NCBI GenBank assembly: GCA_017983755.1
Contig: JAGOAU010000002.1
Span: forward strand, 1 to 64,000
Direction of reading: 5' to 3'
DNA: 64,000 bases
Origin: Azonexus sp.
GTDB taxonomy: Bacteria; Pseudomonadota; Gammaproteobacteria; Burkholderiales; Rhodocyclaceae
A program made the translations under genes and the position numbers. The notes under the pieces are model-generated. The model did no database searches. It saw only the letters and a program-made list of their open reading frames with translations, and was not told where the DNA came from. Shown here piece by piece: positions 27,603-36,229 of the stretch. Numbering within the stretch: the stretch's first letter is position 1; each line of letters begins with the position of its first letter.

Positions 27603-28952
27603 TTACTTCTTCTCGACCGCTGCCTTGGTCGCCTCGGCGGCGCCCTTGACCGCATCGGCACCGGCCTTGACGGCGTCGGCACCGGCTGCGCCTGCCGCGC
27701 CGGCGACCGCCTTGGCGGCTTCCTTGACTTCGGCCGCCGCTTCCTTGACCGCACCCATGGTGCCGCCACCCAGCGTTTCCACATACTCGAGCTTGCCGCC
27801 CTTGTACTGGTACATCGAGATCGCGCCGCCCTTGAGGTCGCCGAACTCGTCGAAGGCGATCGTCGCCGTGACGCCGTCGTACTTGGTCTGGCCGACAGCC
27901 GGCAGGTACTTGGCGGGATCGACCGAGTCGGCACGCTTCATGGAATCGGCCATGACCATCACTGCGTCATAAACGTAGGGGGCGTAGAGCTGGATCTCCA
28001 TGCCGAACTTCTTGTTGAACTTGTCCTTGAATTCCGGCCCCTTGGCCAGCTTTTCCAGCGGCATGCCCGGCAGCGAGCAGAAATTGCCCTCGGTCGCCTC
28101 GCCGCCCAGCTTCATGAATTCCGGCGTACACACGCCGTCGCCGCCGAGGAACTTGGCCTTGATGCCGAGTTCCTTCATCTGCTTGGCCATCGGGCCGCCC
28201 TGGGCATCCATGCCGCCGTAGAAGACGAGGTCGGGCTTGGTCGACTTGATCTTGGTCAGGATAGCCTTGAAGTCGGTCGCCTTGTCGTTGGTGTATTCGG
28301 TGGCGACGACCTTGATGCCGGCGGCTTCGGCGGCCTTCTTGAATTCGTCGGCGAGGCCTTGGCCGTAGGCGGTGCGGTCATCGACGACGGCGACGGTCTT
28401 GACGCCCTGCTTGGCGGCGAATTCGCCGAGCGCCTTGCCCTGCTGGACGTCGTTGGCCATCACACGGAAGGCCGTCTTGAAGCCTTGCTGCGTGTATTTC
28501 GGATTGGTCGCGGAGCCGGAAATCTGCGGGATGCCGGCGTCGGAATAAAGCTTGGAGGCAGGAATGGTGGTGCCGGAGTTCAGGTGGCCGATGACGCCGG
28601 CGACCTTGGCGTCGACCAGCTTCTGGGCAACGATGGAGCCCTGCTTCGGATCGGCCTGGTCGTCTTCGCCGAGCAGTTCGAAGCTGACCTTGGCGCCGCC
28701 GATTTCCAACCCCTGCGCATTCAGTTCCTCGATCGCCAGGCGGGCGCCGCTTTCGTTGTCCTTGCCGAGGTGTGCCTGCGAGCCGGTCATCGGCGCCACG
28801 TGGCCGAGCTTGACGACGATCACCGGCTTGGCGGCGGGAGCCGCCGGCGCGGCCGGCGCCGCAGCGGGTTTCGGCTCTTCCTTCTTGCCGCAGGCGGTCA
28901 TGGCCAGGGCGGCGGCTACGGAGAGGGCAACTACGGAAAGCTTGGCTTGCAT
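27603..28952 (-). CDS. livJ: Liv system 1 substrate-binding lipoprotein with alanine/lysine-rich tail
   Basis: A type I periplasmic-binding-protein-like receptor for branched-chain amino acids or similar ligands, 449 residues. The N-terminus carries a lipobox (TAC, Cys21) rather than a plain signal peptide, followed by an alanine/proline linker. The two-lobed domain runs from about 45 to 395. Unusually, the last 50 residues are almost only alanine, lysine, valine and glutamate, which predicts a long amphipathic helix outside the binding fold. It is the first gene of the operon, with AGGAGA upstream. Confidence 0.93.
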   Translation of the reverse strand: MQAKLSVVALSVAAALAMTACGKKEEPKPAAAPAAPAAPAAKPVIVVKLGHVAPMTGSQAHLGKDNESGARLAIEELNAQGLEIGGAKVSFELLGEDDQADPKQGSIVAQKLVDAKVAGVIGHLNSGTTIPASKLYSDAGIPQISGSATNPKYTQQGFKTAFRVMANDVQQGKALGEFAAKQGVKTVAVVDDRTAYGQGLADEFKKAAEAAGIKVVATEYTNDKATDFKAILTKIKSTKPDLVFYGGMDAQGGPMAKQMKELGIKAKFLGGDGVCTPEFMKLGGEATEGNFCSLPGMPLEKLAKGPEFKDKFNKKFGMEIQLYAPYVYDAVMVMADSMKRADSVDPAKYLPAVGQTKYDGVTATIAFDEFGDLKGGAISMYQYKGGKLEYVETLGGGTMGAVKEAAAEVKEAAKAVAGAAGAAGADAVKAGADAVKGAAEATKAAVEKK

Positions 28953-29035
28953 CGATGTTTCTCCTGACTTGGGGGGATGTGGAATTGTCGGCCGATTGTC
29001 CGGAGGCGCCGGAGTCCTGTCAATAACAAGGTGCT

Positions 29036-30379
29036 ATGATGATTGGAGAAAAGGACAATAATCTGTCATTCGCGATGCGGCCTCTCCAGTTCCTGAAAGA
29101 AATCACCCACCAGGCGGCGCGCGAGGCGCTGGCGTTGCTGCCGCGCCGCAAGCGTTATCGTGCCTTCCGCTTCTGCGCGGAATACGACCCGGCGCCCGAC
29201 CCACGCCTGATAGTCAAGATTGCCGAAACCCAGGAGGAACTGGAGGCCTGTTTCCGGCTGCTGCACGACACCTACGTTCGGCGCGGCTTCATGCAGCCCG
29301 ACCCTTCCGGCCTGCGGGTGACGATCTACCATGCCCTGCCGACCACCACCACGCTGTGCGCCAAGTACGACGGCAAGGTCGTCGGCACGCTGTCGCTGAT
29401 CCGCGAAAGCGCCATCGGCTTTCCCTTGCAGCGGATTTTCGACCTGACCAGCATCCGCGGCCGGCGCGGCAATATTGCCGAAGCCTCGGCGCTGGCAATC
29501 CATCCGGATTACCTGCGGCGCGGCGGGATGGTTCTCCTGCCGCTGATGAAGTTCATGTATGAATACTGCACGACCTTCTTCGACACGCGACACCTGGTCA
29601 TCGCGGTCAACCCGCGGCACGTCGAGACCTACGAATCGCTGCTCTTTTTCCGCCGCCTCTCGGGCACGGTCGTCGACAACTACGACTTCGTCAACGGCGC
29701 GCCGGCCGTCGGCGCCACGCTGGACCTCAAGCATGCGCCGGAAATCCTGCGCAAGCATTACGGCAACCGGCCCTTGCGCCGCAACCTGCACCATTATTTC
29801 GTGGCGATGCAGCTGCCCAATATCGCAATGCCCAGCCGGCGCTTCTACACGACCAACGATCCGGTCATGACCCCGGACCTGATCGACTATTTCTTCAATC
29901 AGCGGACCGATGTCTTCGCCCGCCTGAGCGAACGCAAGAAGGGCCTGCTGCACATGATCTACGACCTGCCGGACTACCGGAAGGTGCTGCCACCGCTACC
30001 GCAGCCCGGCGGCGAACTGAAGGTGCGCCAGCACCGGCGTTTTTCGGTCAAGTGCCCGGGGCGCCTGGCGGCGCCGGAAGACGAAGGCACGTCGATCGCC
30101 ATGGAAATCAGCGAGGTCTCCCGCTACGGCTTCCGTGCCCGCACCAGGCAGCCGGTGAATGCGGATGTCTGGCTGACGGCGGTCATCCAGGTCGGCCGCC
30201 AGGAAACCTCGCTGCTCCAGGTGCGCTGCGTGCAGGACACGCAATTCGAGGGCAACCATCGCTACGGCTTCCAGATCGGCGAACCCGACCTGGTCTGGCG
30301 CAAGTTCGTCAATGCGCTGTACGACGGCCGCACTCAGGGCGACCTCGACAACGCCACCCGCTTCCTGTCCCGTGAATAG
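29036..30379 (+). CDS. GNAT-like N-acyl amino acid synthase (FeeM-like) fused to a PilZ domain
   Basis: A 447-residue fusion. Residues about 55-260 resemble the FeeM-type acyltransferase fold, with EASALAIHPDYLRRGGMVLL as the acetyltransferase-like core. Residues about 325-435 form a PilZ domain, the cyclic-di-GMP receptor: RQHRR (331-335) fits RxxxR, and EVSRYG (360-365) fits the second motif except that Glu replaces Asp or Asn. The fusion suggests acyltransfer, perhaps signal-lipid synthesis, controlled by cyclic-di-GMP. The start at 29036 is uncertain; ATG 29075 is also possible. The stop overlaps the next gene's GTG. Confidence 0.75.
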   Translation: MMIGEKDNNLSFAMRPLQFLKEITHQAAREALALLPRRKRYRAFRFCAEYDPAPDPRLIVKIAETQEELEACFRLLHDTYVRRGFMQPDPSGLRVTIYHALPTTTTLCAKYDGKVVGTLSLIRESAIGFPLQRIFDLTSIRGRRGNIAEASALAIHPDYLRRGGMVLLPLMKFMYEYCTTFFDTRHLVIAVNPRHVETYESLLFFRRLSGTVVDNYDFVNGAPAVGATLDLKHAPEILRKHYGNRPLRRNLHHYFVAMQLPNIAMPSRRFYTTNDPVMTPDLIDYFFNQRTDVFARLSERKKGLLHMIYDLPDYRKVLPPLPQPGGELKVRQHRRFSVKCPGRLAAPEDEGTSIAMEISEVSRYGFRARTRQPVNADVWLTAVIQVGRQETSLLQVRCVQDTQFEGNHRYGFQIGEPDLVWRKFVNALYDGRTQGDLDNATRFLSRE

Positions 30380-31760
30380 CCGGCCCTCCGCCCTGCCCGA
30401 AGTCCTCCGGCAATCCCTGACCGAGCGTTTCGGTCCGCGCTTTTCCTGCGGCGAATCGACCCGCCTGCAACACGGCCGCGACGAATCGATCCACGAACCC
30501 CTGCCGCCCGACGGCGTCGTCATGGCCGCAAGCAGCGACGAGGTGGCCTTCGTTGTCCGCCTCTGCGCCGAGCACGGCGTGCCGGTCATCCCCTACGGCG
30601 TCGGCAGTTCGGTCGAGGGCCATGTGCTGGCGCCGCGCGGCGGAATTTCCGTCGATCTCTCCGGCATGAACCGCATCATCGCCATCCATGCCGAAGACGG
30701 CGATGCCGTAGTCGAGGCCGGCGTCACGCGCAAGCAGCTGAACGGCGCGCTCAAAGGAACCGGTCTGTTCTTCCCCATCGACCCCGGCGCCGACGCGACG
30801 CTCGGCGGCATGGCGGCGACCCGCGCCTCGGGCACCAACGCCGTGCGCTACGGCACCATGCGCGACAACGTGCTGGCGACGACGACGGTGCTGGCCGACG
30901 GCCGCGTCATGAAGACCGGCGGCCGTGCCCGCAAGTCGTCCGCCGGCTACGACCTGACCCGGCTGCTGGTCGGCTCCGAAGGCACGCTCGGCATCATGAC
31001 CGAGCTGACGGTAAAGCTGTACCCGATTCCCGAAGCCATCTCGGCTGCGGTGTGCACCTTCGCCGACATCGAGGCGGCGGTGCAGACGGTGATCCAGACC
31101 ATCCAGCTCGGCGTGCCGGTGGCGCGCATCGAACTGCTCGACGCGCTGTCGCTGCAGGCCATCAACCTGTTCAGCAAGACCACACTGGCCGAGACGCCGA
31201 CCCTGTTCTTCGAATTCCACGGCAGCCCGGCCGGCGTCGCCGAGCAGGCGGAAACGGCGCAGGCCATCGCCGATGAACTGGGCGGCACCGGCTTCCAGTG
31301 GGCGACGCACCCCGAAGACCGCAGCCGCCTGTGGCAGGCCCGGCACGATGCCTATTTCGCCTGTCTGCAGCTCAGGCCCGGCTGCCGCTGCTTCCCGACT
31401 GACGTCTGCGTGCCGATCTCGCGCCTGGCCGAATGCATTGCCGAAACGCAGGCTGACATCGCGCAGGTGAGTATCCCGATCGCGCTGTTCGGCCATGTCG
31501 GCGATGGCAATTTCCACCTCGTCGTGCTGGTCGACCGCGACAATCCGCAGGACATGGCCGAAGCGGGCTGGATCGGCACGCGCGTCGTCGAGCGCGCCAT
31601 CGCCATGGAAGGCACGTGCACCGGCGAGCATGGCATCGGGCTCGGCAAGCGGAAATACCTCGTCGCCGAACACGGCGCTGCTGCGGTTGACGTCATGCGG
31701 ATGCTCAAAACCGCGCTCGATCCGCAAAATCTGCTGAATCCCGGGAAGGTGTTGCCCTGA
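30372..31760 (+). CDS. FAD-linked oxidase (D-lactate dehydrogenase/GlcD type)
   Basis: A 462-residue flavoprotein of the VAO family that would oxidise a 2-hydroxy acid such as D-lactate or glycolate. The FAD-binding PCMH domain has PYGVGSSVEGH and DPGADATLGGM. The C-terminal oxidase cap ends in FGHVGDGNFH and GTCTGEHGIGLGK, a metal-ligating histidine motif of D-lactate dehydrogenases. The GTG start at 30372 overlaps the upstream stop (GTGAATAG), indicating coupling. Downstream is the large repeat element. Confidence 0.9.
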   Translation: MNSRPSALPEVLRQSLTERFGPRFSCGESTRLQHGRDESIHEPLPPDGVVMAASSDEVAFVVRLCAEHGVPVIPYGVGSSVEGHVLAPRGGISVDLSGMNRIIAIHAEDGDAVVEAGVTRKQLNGALKGTGLFFPIDPGADATLGGMAATRASGTNAVRYGTMRDNVLATTTVLADGRVMKTGGRARKSSAGYDLTRLLVGSEGTLGIMTELTVKLYPIPEAISAAVCTFADIEAAVQTVIQTIQLGVPVARIELLDALSLQAINLFSKTTLAETPTLFFEFHGSPAGVAEQAETAQAIADELGGTGFQWATHPEDRSRLWQARHDAYFACLQLRPGCRCFPTDVCVPISRLAECIAETQADIAQVSIPIALFGHVGDGNFHLVVLVDRDNPQDMAEAGWIGTRVVERAIAMEGTCTGEHGIGLGKRKYLVAEHGAAAVDVMRMLKTALDPQNLLNPGKVLP

Positions 31761-31808
31761 TTTCCTTGTTATTTTGAGCCGCTGGTTTCCGCGCCTGACG
31801 CGCGGGCG
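31761..31808. other. gap between FAD oxidase and large repeat
   Basis: Forty-eight bases without a gene. I see no terminator hairpin here; transcription may end in the hairpins of the repeat element that starts at 31809. Confidence 0.5.
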
Positions 31809-32282
31809 TACTTTCTTTTGCTTCGCCAAAAGAAAGTAGCCAAAGAAAAGGCGACCCCAGGTGGCGCGGTCGGCTGCGCCGACTCCCCTGCGCTACTCGA
31901 AGGGCCGGGCGGCTGCGGAACTCGGCTTGGCTGCGCCAAGCCTCAGACAGTCCTCGCCGACTGCCCCCGGCCCATCTCCGTTGCTCGGCGCTTCACATGG
32001 GGACCCGAAAACCGACCGCAACTCGCCTGCTGCGGTCGACCACGAAAAACGGCCATTTTTGCCCGTCGACCGCAACACCCCATCCGTTTCACCGGGCCCC
32101 TTGGGAGGTGCCGAGCAACGCAGGGTTGTTGGGGGCCGTCGGCTGGCGTTGTCTGAGCCGCGTAGCGGCGAGTTTAGCCAGCCGCCCAACAACCCGAGTA
32201 GCACAGGGAACCCGCGCTGCGGGCACCGACCCAGGGTCGCCTTTTCTTTGCTTACTTTCTTTTGGCGACGCAAAAGAAAGTA
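31809..32282. repeat. 474-bp intergenic element with 49-bp inverted termini
   Basis: The two ends, 31809-31857 and 32234-32282, are inverted copies that match at 46 of 49 positions by my reading. Each end is itself a hairpin (ACTTTCTTTTG with CAAAAGAAAGT). The interior has no convincing gene and no transposase, and it holds an inverted pair of the GCGGTCGAC repeat at 32032-32073. Ends of this sequence are familiar to me from intergenic repeats in beta- and gammaproteobacteria. It may be a non-autonomous mobile element or a structured RNA; neither is shown. Confidence 0.8.
32032..32073. repeat. inverted pair of GCGGTCGAC repeats
   Basis: A plus-strand core (32032-32040) faces a minus-strand core (32065-32073). 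Between them GAAAAA and CATTTTT complete a near-perfect dyad, which could fold as a stem-loop of about 42 bases. It lies inside the 474-bp element. Confidence 0.75.
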
Positions 32283-32494
32283 ATGCCGCCGGTCAACGGC
32301 GGAACGCAGCGCCTCAGCAAATATGCCCGCGTCTCAGGCGCGGAACACGGCGCCCCAAAAAAAACCCCCATAACCCCCGCTCGCCAGAACCATCCCCCAC
32401 CCCGATACTCCAATTTCCAAACCCCGTCCGCCACCACCCCCGGCGAACGGGGAAACAGCAACCGGCCCACAAGGCCGCACGAATGGAGACAAAC
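32283..32494. other. leader of the indolepyruvate oxidoreductase gene
   Basis: A 212-base stretch with no convincing gene. A run of eight A bases at 32357-32364 and low-complexity C-rich sequence follow the repeat. I see no clear sigma-70 boxes. GGAGA at 32484-32488 is the ribosome site for the next gene. Confidence 0.5.
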
Positions 32495-35400
32495 ATGGGC
32501 AAGCCCGATTTGCCGTCGTCGCTCGCTGCAACGCTGGACGACAAATACACCGCCACCGCCGGCCGCGTCTTCCTGACCGGCACCCAGGCGCTGATCCGCC
32601 TGCCGATGATGCAACGCGAGCGCGACCTCGCCGCCGGGCTCGACACCGCCGGCTTCATTTCCGGCTACCGCGGCAGCCCGCTCGGCAACCTCGATCTCGG
32701 CCTGTGGAAGGCCAAGCAGCATCTCGCCGACCACCACGTCACCTTCCAGCCCGGCATCAACGAGGACATGGCAGCGACCGCCGTCTGGGGCAGCCAGCAG
32801 GTCGGCCTGTTTCCCGGCGCCAAATACGACGGCGTGTTTGCCATGTGGTACGGCAAGGGGCCGGGCGTGGACCGCTGCGGCGACGTCTTCCGCCACGCCA
32901 ATGCTGCCGGCACGGCACAGTACGGCGGCGTGCTGGTGATCGCCGGCGACGACCACGCCGCCAAGTCGTCGACCCTGCCGCACCAGACCGAACACATCTT
33001 CAAGGCGGTGCTGATGCCGGTGCTCTACCCGGCCAACGTCCAGGAATACCTCGACTACGGCCTGCACGGCTGGGCGATGAGCCGCTATTCGGGCTGCTGG
33101 GTGGCCTTCAAGGCGCTGGCCGATACCGTCGAAACCTCCGCTTCGGTACGCGTGGACCTGGCTGCGGTCGACATCGTTTTACCGAGCGATTTCGCGCTGC
33201 CGCCCGACGGCCTCAACATCCGCTGGCCCGACCCGCCGCTGCTGCAGGAAGCGCGGCTGCTCAACCACAAGCTCTACGCGGCGCTCGCCTACTGCCGCGC
33301 CAACCAGCTGAACCGCGTCGTCATCGATTCGCCCAGCCCGCGCCTCGGCATCCTGACCGCCGGCAAGAGCTACCTCGACGTGCGCCAGGCGCTCGACGAA
33401 CTGGGCATCGACGACGCGCTGGCCGCCGAGATCGGCATCCGTCTCTACAAGGTCGGCATGGTCTGGCCGCTGGAGCCGGAAGGCGTCCGCCACTTTGCCG
33501 AAGGGCTGGAAGAAATCCTGGTCGTCGAGGAGAAGCGCCAGCTGCTCGAATACCAGTTGAAGGAAGAGCTCTACAACTGGCGCGAGGATGTCCGCCCGCG
33601 CGTCATCGGCAAGTTCGACGAAATCGGAGAGTGGTCGGAAGGCAACTGGCTGCTGCCGGCCACCGGCGAACTGCCGGTGGCGACCATCGCCCGCGTCATC
33701 GCCGAACGCATCGGCCGCTTCTTCACCTCGCCGACCATCGAAACCCGTCTCCAGATCATCGCCGCCAAGCAGAAGGCGGCGCAAACGCCGGTCGTGCTGG
33801 CCGAACGCAAGCCGTATTTCTGCTCCGGCTGCCCGCACAACAGCTCGACCCGGGTGCCGGAAGGCTCGCGCGCCGTCGCCGGCATCGGCTGCCACTACAT
33901 GGTGACCTGGATGGACCGCAGCACGTCGACCTACACCCACATGGGCGGCGAAGGCGTGCCGTGGGTCGGCCAGGCGCCATTCACCAACGAGAAGCACATC
34001 TTCGCCAACCTCGGCGACGGCACCTATTTCCACTCGGGCCTGCTCGCCATCCGCCAGGCGATCGCCGCCAAGGTGCCGATCACCTACAAGATCCTCTACA
34101 ACGATGCCGTGGCGATGACCGGCGGCCAGCCGGTCGACGGCATCCTCAGCGTCGCCCGCATCACCCGCCAGCTCGAAGCCGAAGGCGTCGGCAAGATGGT
34201 CATCATCACCAACGAGCCGGAAAAGTACGCCGAGATCACCGACCTCGCCCCCAACGTGCCGATCCGCCACCGCGACGAACTCGACATCGTGCAGCGCGAA
34301 CTGCGCGAGGAACCCGGCGTTTCCATCCTGATCTACGACCAGGTCTGCGCCACCGAGGCGCACCGGCGCCGCAAGCGCGGCAGGATGCCGGCGGTCAGCA
34401 AACGCGTCGTCATCAACGAAGCCGTCTGCGAAGGCTGCGGCGACTGCTCGGTGCAGTCCAACTGCCTGTCGGTGGTGCCGGTCGAGACAGCCTTCGGCAC
34501 CAAGCGGCAGATCGACCAGTCGGCCTGCAACCAGGATTTCTCCTGCCTGAAAGGTTTCTGCCCCAGCTTCGTCACCGTCGAAGGCGGCACGCTGAAAAAA
34601 GGGTCGGCTGCGGTCGACAGCGGTTTACTGCATGAAATGCAAAACTGGCCGATTTTGCCCGCCCCCGTCCTGCCCGCCACCACCCATCCCTACAACCTGC
34701 TGATCACCGGCGTCGGCGGCATGGGCGTCATCACCCTCGGCGCCCTGGTCGGCATGGCCGCCCACCTCGACGGCAAGGGCATTTCCACCCTCGACATGAC
34801 CGGGCTGGCGCAAAAGTTCGGCGCCGTCTTCTCGCACCTGCGCATCGCCGACCGGCCGGAGGATATCCACGCTGCCCGCATAGCCACCGGCGAGGCACAT
34901 GCCGTGCTCGGCGGCGACCTCGTCGTCAGCGCCGGCCCGGAAGCGCTGTCCAAGATGATCGAGGGGCGCACCCGCGCCGTCGTCAGCTGCAGCGAATCGC
35001 CGACCGCCGTCTTCACCCGCAACCGCGACTGGCATTTCCCGCTGGCCGGCATGAAACGCCAGCTGATCGACACCCTAGGCGCCGGCCAGGTGCAGTTCAT
35101 CGACGCCCAGCACCTCGCCACCCGGCTGATGGGCGATGCCCTCTACGGCAACATGCTGCTGCTCGGCTACGCCTGGCAACTGGGGCTGGTGCCGGTGTCC
35201 GCAGCGGCGCTGGACCAGGCGATCGAACTGAACGGCGCCGCGGTCGCCGCCAACCGCCAGGCTTTCCTGTGGGGCCGGCGGGCTGCGGTCGACCCGCAAA
35301 AAGTGGCAAAAATCGCCGGCCCGCTCGCCGGCCAGCCCTTCGTCGCGCAGACGCTGGACGAACTGATCGCCAGCCGCGTCGCCCACCTGACCGCCTACCA

Positions 35401-35956
35401 GAATGCCGAGCTGGCCGCCCGCTACCAGTGCCGGATCGACAGCATCCGCAGCCTCGGCAACGACGACCTGACGCGCATCGTCGCCGACCAGTACGCCCGC
35501 CTGCTGGCGCCCAAGGACGAGTACGAAGTCGCCCGCCTGTACAGCGAAGGCGATTTTCTCCGGCGCCTCGGCGAATCCTTCGACGGCGACCTGCGCCTGA
35601 GCTTCCACCTGGCCCCACCCGGGCTGACCAGGCCCGGCCCGGACGGCCGCCCGCGCAAAATCACCTTCGGCCCCTGGCTGCTGACCGCCCTGAAATGGCT
35701 GGCCAGGGCCCGCGGCCTGCGCGGCAGCTGGCTCGACCCCTTCCGTTCCGGCCCGGAAAAGGCCGTCGACCGCAAGCTGCTGGCCGACTACGAAGCCGAC
35801 CTCGACCTGATCGCCGCAGGGCGCGGTACGCCGGACGACACGCAGGCGCTCGCCGCCTGGCCGGCCGCCGTGCGCGGCTTCGGGCCGGTGCGCGAAAGCG
35901 CGCTACAGCAGGCCACCATAGCGCGGGAAAACGCGAGAGCGGCGTTGATGGCATAG
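32495..35956 (+). CDS. iorAB: indolepyruvate:ferredoxin oxidoreductase, fused alpha-beta type
   Basis: A 1153-residue enzyme that oxidatively decarboxylates aryl-pyruvates (indole-, phenylpyruvate) to aryl-acetyl-CoA with ferredoxin as acceptor. A pyrimidine-binding domain is N-terminal and a TPP-binding domain has CSGCPHNSST near 443. A ferredoxin-like segment has CEGCGDC near 645 and CNQDFSCLKGFC. The gamma domain (NLLITGVGGMGVITLG) starts near 734. ATG 32495 has a good ribosome site; an in-frame start at 31997 would translate the repeat element and is rejected. Several GCGGTCGAC cores lie inside the gene. Confidence 0.93.
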   Translation: MGKPDLPSSLAATLDDKYTATAGRVFLTGTQALIRLPMMQRERDLAAGLDTAGFISGYRGSPLGNLDLGLWKAKQHLADHHVTFQPGINEDMAATAVWGSQQVGLFPGAKYDGVFAMWYGKGPGVDRCGDVFRHANAAGTAQYGGVLVIAGDDHAAKSSTLPHQTEHIFKAVLMPVLYPANVQEYLDYGLHGWAMSRYSGCWVAFKALADTVETSASVRVDLAAVDIVLPSDFALPPDGLNIRWPDPPLLQEARLLNHKLYAALAYCRANQLNRVVIDSPSPRLGILTAGKSYLDVRQALDELGIDDALAAEIGIRLYKVGMVWPLEPEGVRHFAEGLEEILVVEEKRQLLEYQLKEELYNWREDVRPRVIGKFDEIGEWSEGNWLLPATGELPVATIARVIAERIGRFFTSPTIETRLQIIAAKQKAAQTPVVLAERKPYFCSGCPHNSSTRVPEGSRAVAGIGCHYMVTWMDRSTSTYTHMGGEGVPWVGQAPFTNEKHIFANLGDGTYFHSGLLAIRQAIAAKVPITYKILYNDAVAMTGGQPVDGILSVARITRQLEAEGVGKMVIITNEPEKYAEITDLAPNVPIRHRDELDIVQRELREEPGVSILIYDQVCATEAHRRRKRGRMPAVSKRVVINEAVCEGCGDCSVQSNCLSVVPVETAFGTKRQIDQSACNQDFSCLKGFCPSFVTVEGGTLKKGSAAVDSGLLHEMQNWPILPAPVLPATTHPYNLLITGVGGMGVITLGALVGMAAHLDGKGISTLDMTGLAQKFGAVFSHLRIADRPEDIHAARIATGEAHAVLGGDLVVSAGPEALSKMIEGRTRAVVSCSESPTAVFTRNRDWHFPLAGMKRQLIDTLGAGQVQFIDAQHLATRLMGDALYGNMLLLGYAWQLGLVPVSAAALDQAIELNGAAVAANRQAFLWGRRAAVDPQKVAKIAGPLAGQPFVAQTLDELIASRVAHLTAYQNAELAARYQCRIDSIRSLGNDDLTRIVADQYARLLAPKDEYEVARLYSEGDFLRRLGESFDGDLRLSFHLAPPGLTRPGPDGRPRKITFGPWLLTALKWLARARGLRGSWLDPFRSGPEKAVDRKLLADYEADLDLIAAGRGTPDDTQALAAWPAAVRGFGPVRESALQQATIARENARAALMA
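34610..34638 (+). repeat. GCGGTCGAC-type repeat copy inside iorAB, linker region
   Basis: The core is at 34610-34618, with A/T runs at +6 to +9 and +17 to +20. It encodes part of the linker between the iron-sulfur and gamma domains. Confidence 0.5.
35285..35313 (+). repeat. GCGGTCGAC-type repeat copy inside iorAB, gamma domain
   Basis: The core is at 35285-35293, with A runs at +5 to +9 and +15 to +19. It is one of the closest copies to the consensus although it is fully coding (RAAVDPQKVAKIAG). Confidence 0.6.
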
Positions 35957-35965
35957 AATCGGCGG

Positions 35966-36229
35966 ATGACCGAATCCGCACCGGAAATTCCGCCGCCGAC
36001 GCCGTTCCGCCAGTTCGCCCTGCAGGGCGCCGCCGTCATCGTCGTGCTCTCGCTGGCCTGGCCCTATTTCGGCTGGCGGGCGGAACCCATGCCGTGGCGC
36101 GAAACCAGCTTCGCCATCGGCGGCGTCGCCTTCGTCTTCGCCACGCTGGCGCGGCAGCCGTGGCCGTGGCGCCTCGTGCACGCCATCGTCATGCCCCTCG
36201 CCTGGTACTTCTACCCCATCCCCGGATGA
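35966..36229 (+). CDS. small inner-membrane protein upstream of the sensor kinase
   Basis: An 87-residue protein with a proline-rich N-terminus and two predicted membrane spans (about residues 20-36 and 48-62, with a short hydrophobic C-terminal end). No family recognised. It starts 9 bases after iorAB and its stop overlaps the start of the sensor kinase (ATGA), so it is translated with the kinase and may be an accessory membrane partner. Confidence 0.65.
   Translation: MTESAPEIPPPTPFRQFALQGAAVIVVLSLAWPYFGWRAEPMPWRETSFAIGGVAFVFATLARQPWPWRLVHAIVMPLAWYFYPIPG

Noticed and set aside
31809-32282. Insertion sequence
   Set aside because: No transposase and no target duplication could be seen, so only a non-autonomous element is considered.
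31818-32283. Open frames within the 474-bp element on both strands
   Set aside because: They read through inverted ends and the hairpins, with no conserved domain; the long plus-strand frame only extends into iorAB by chance.
31997-32494. Upstream start for iorAB
   Set aside because: It would translate the repeat element and an oligo-A run; ATG 32495 has a ribosome site and family N-terminus.
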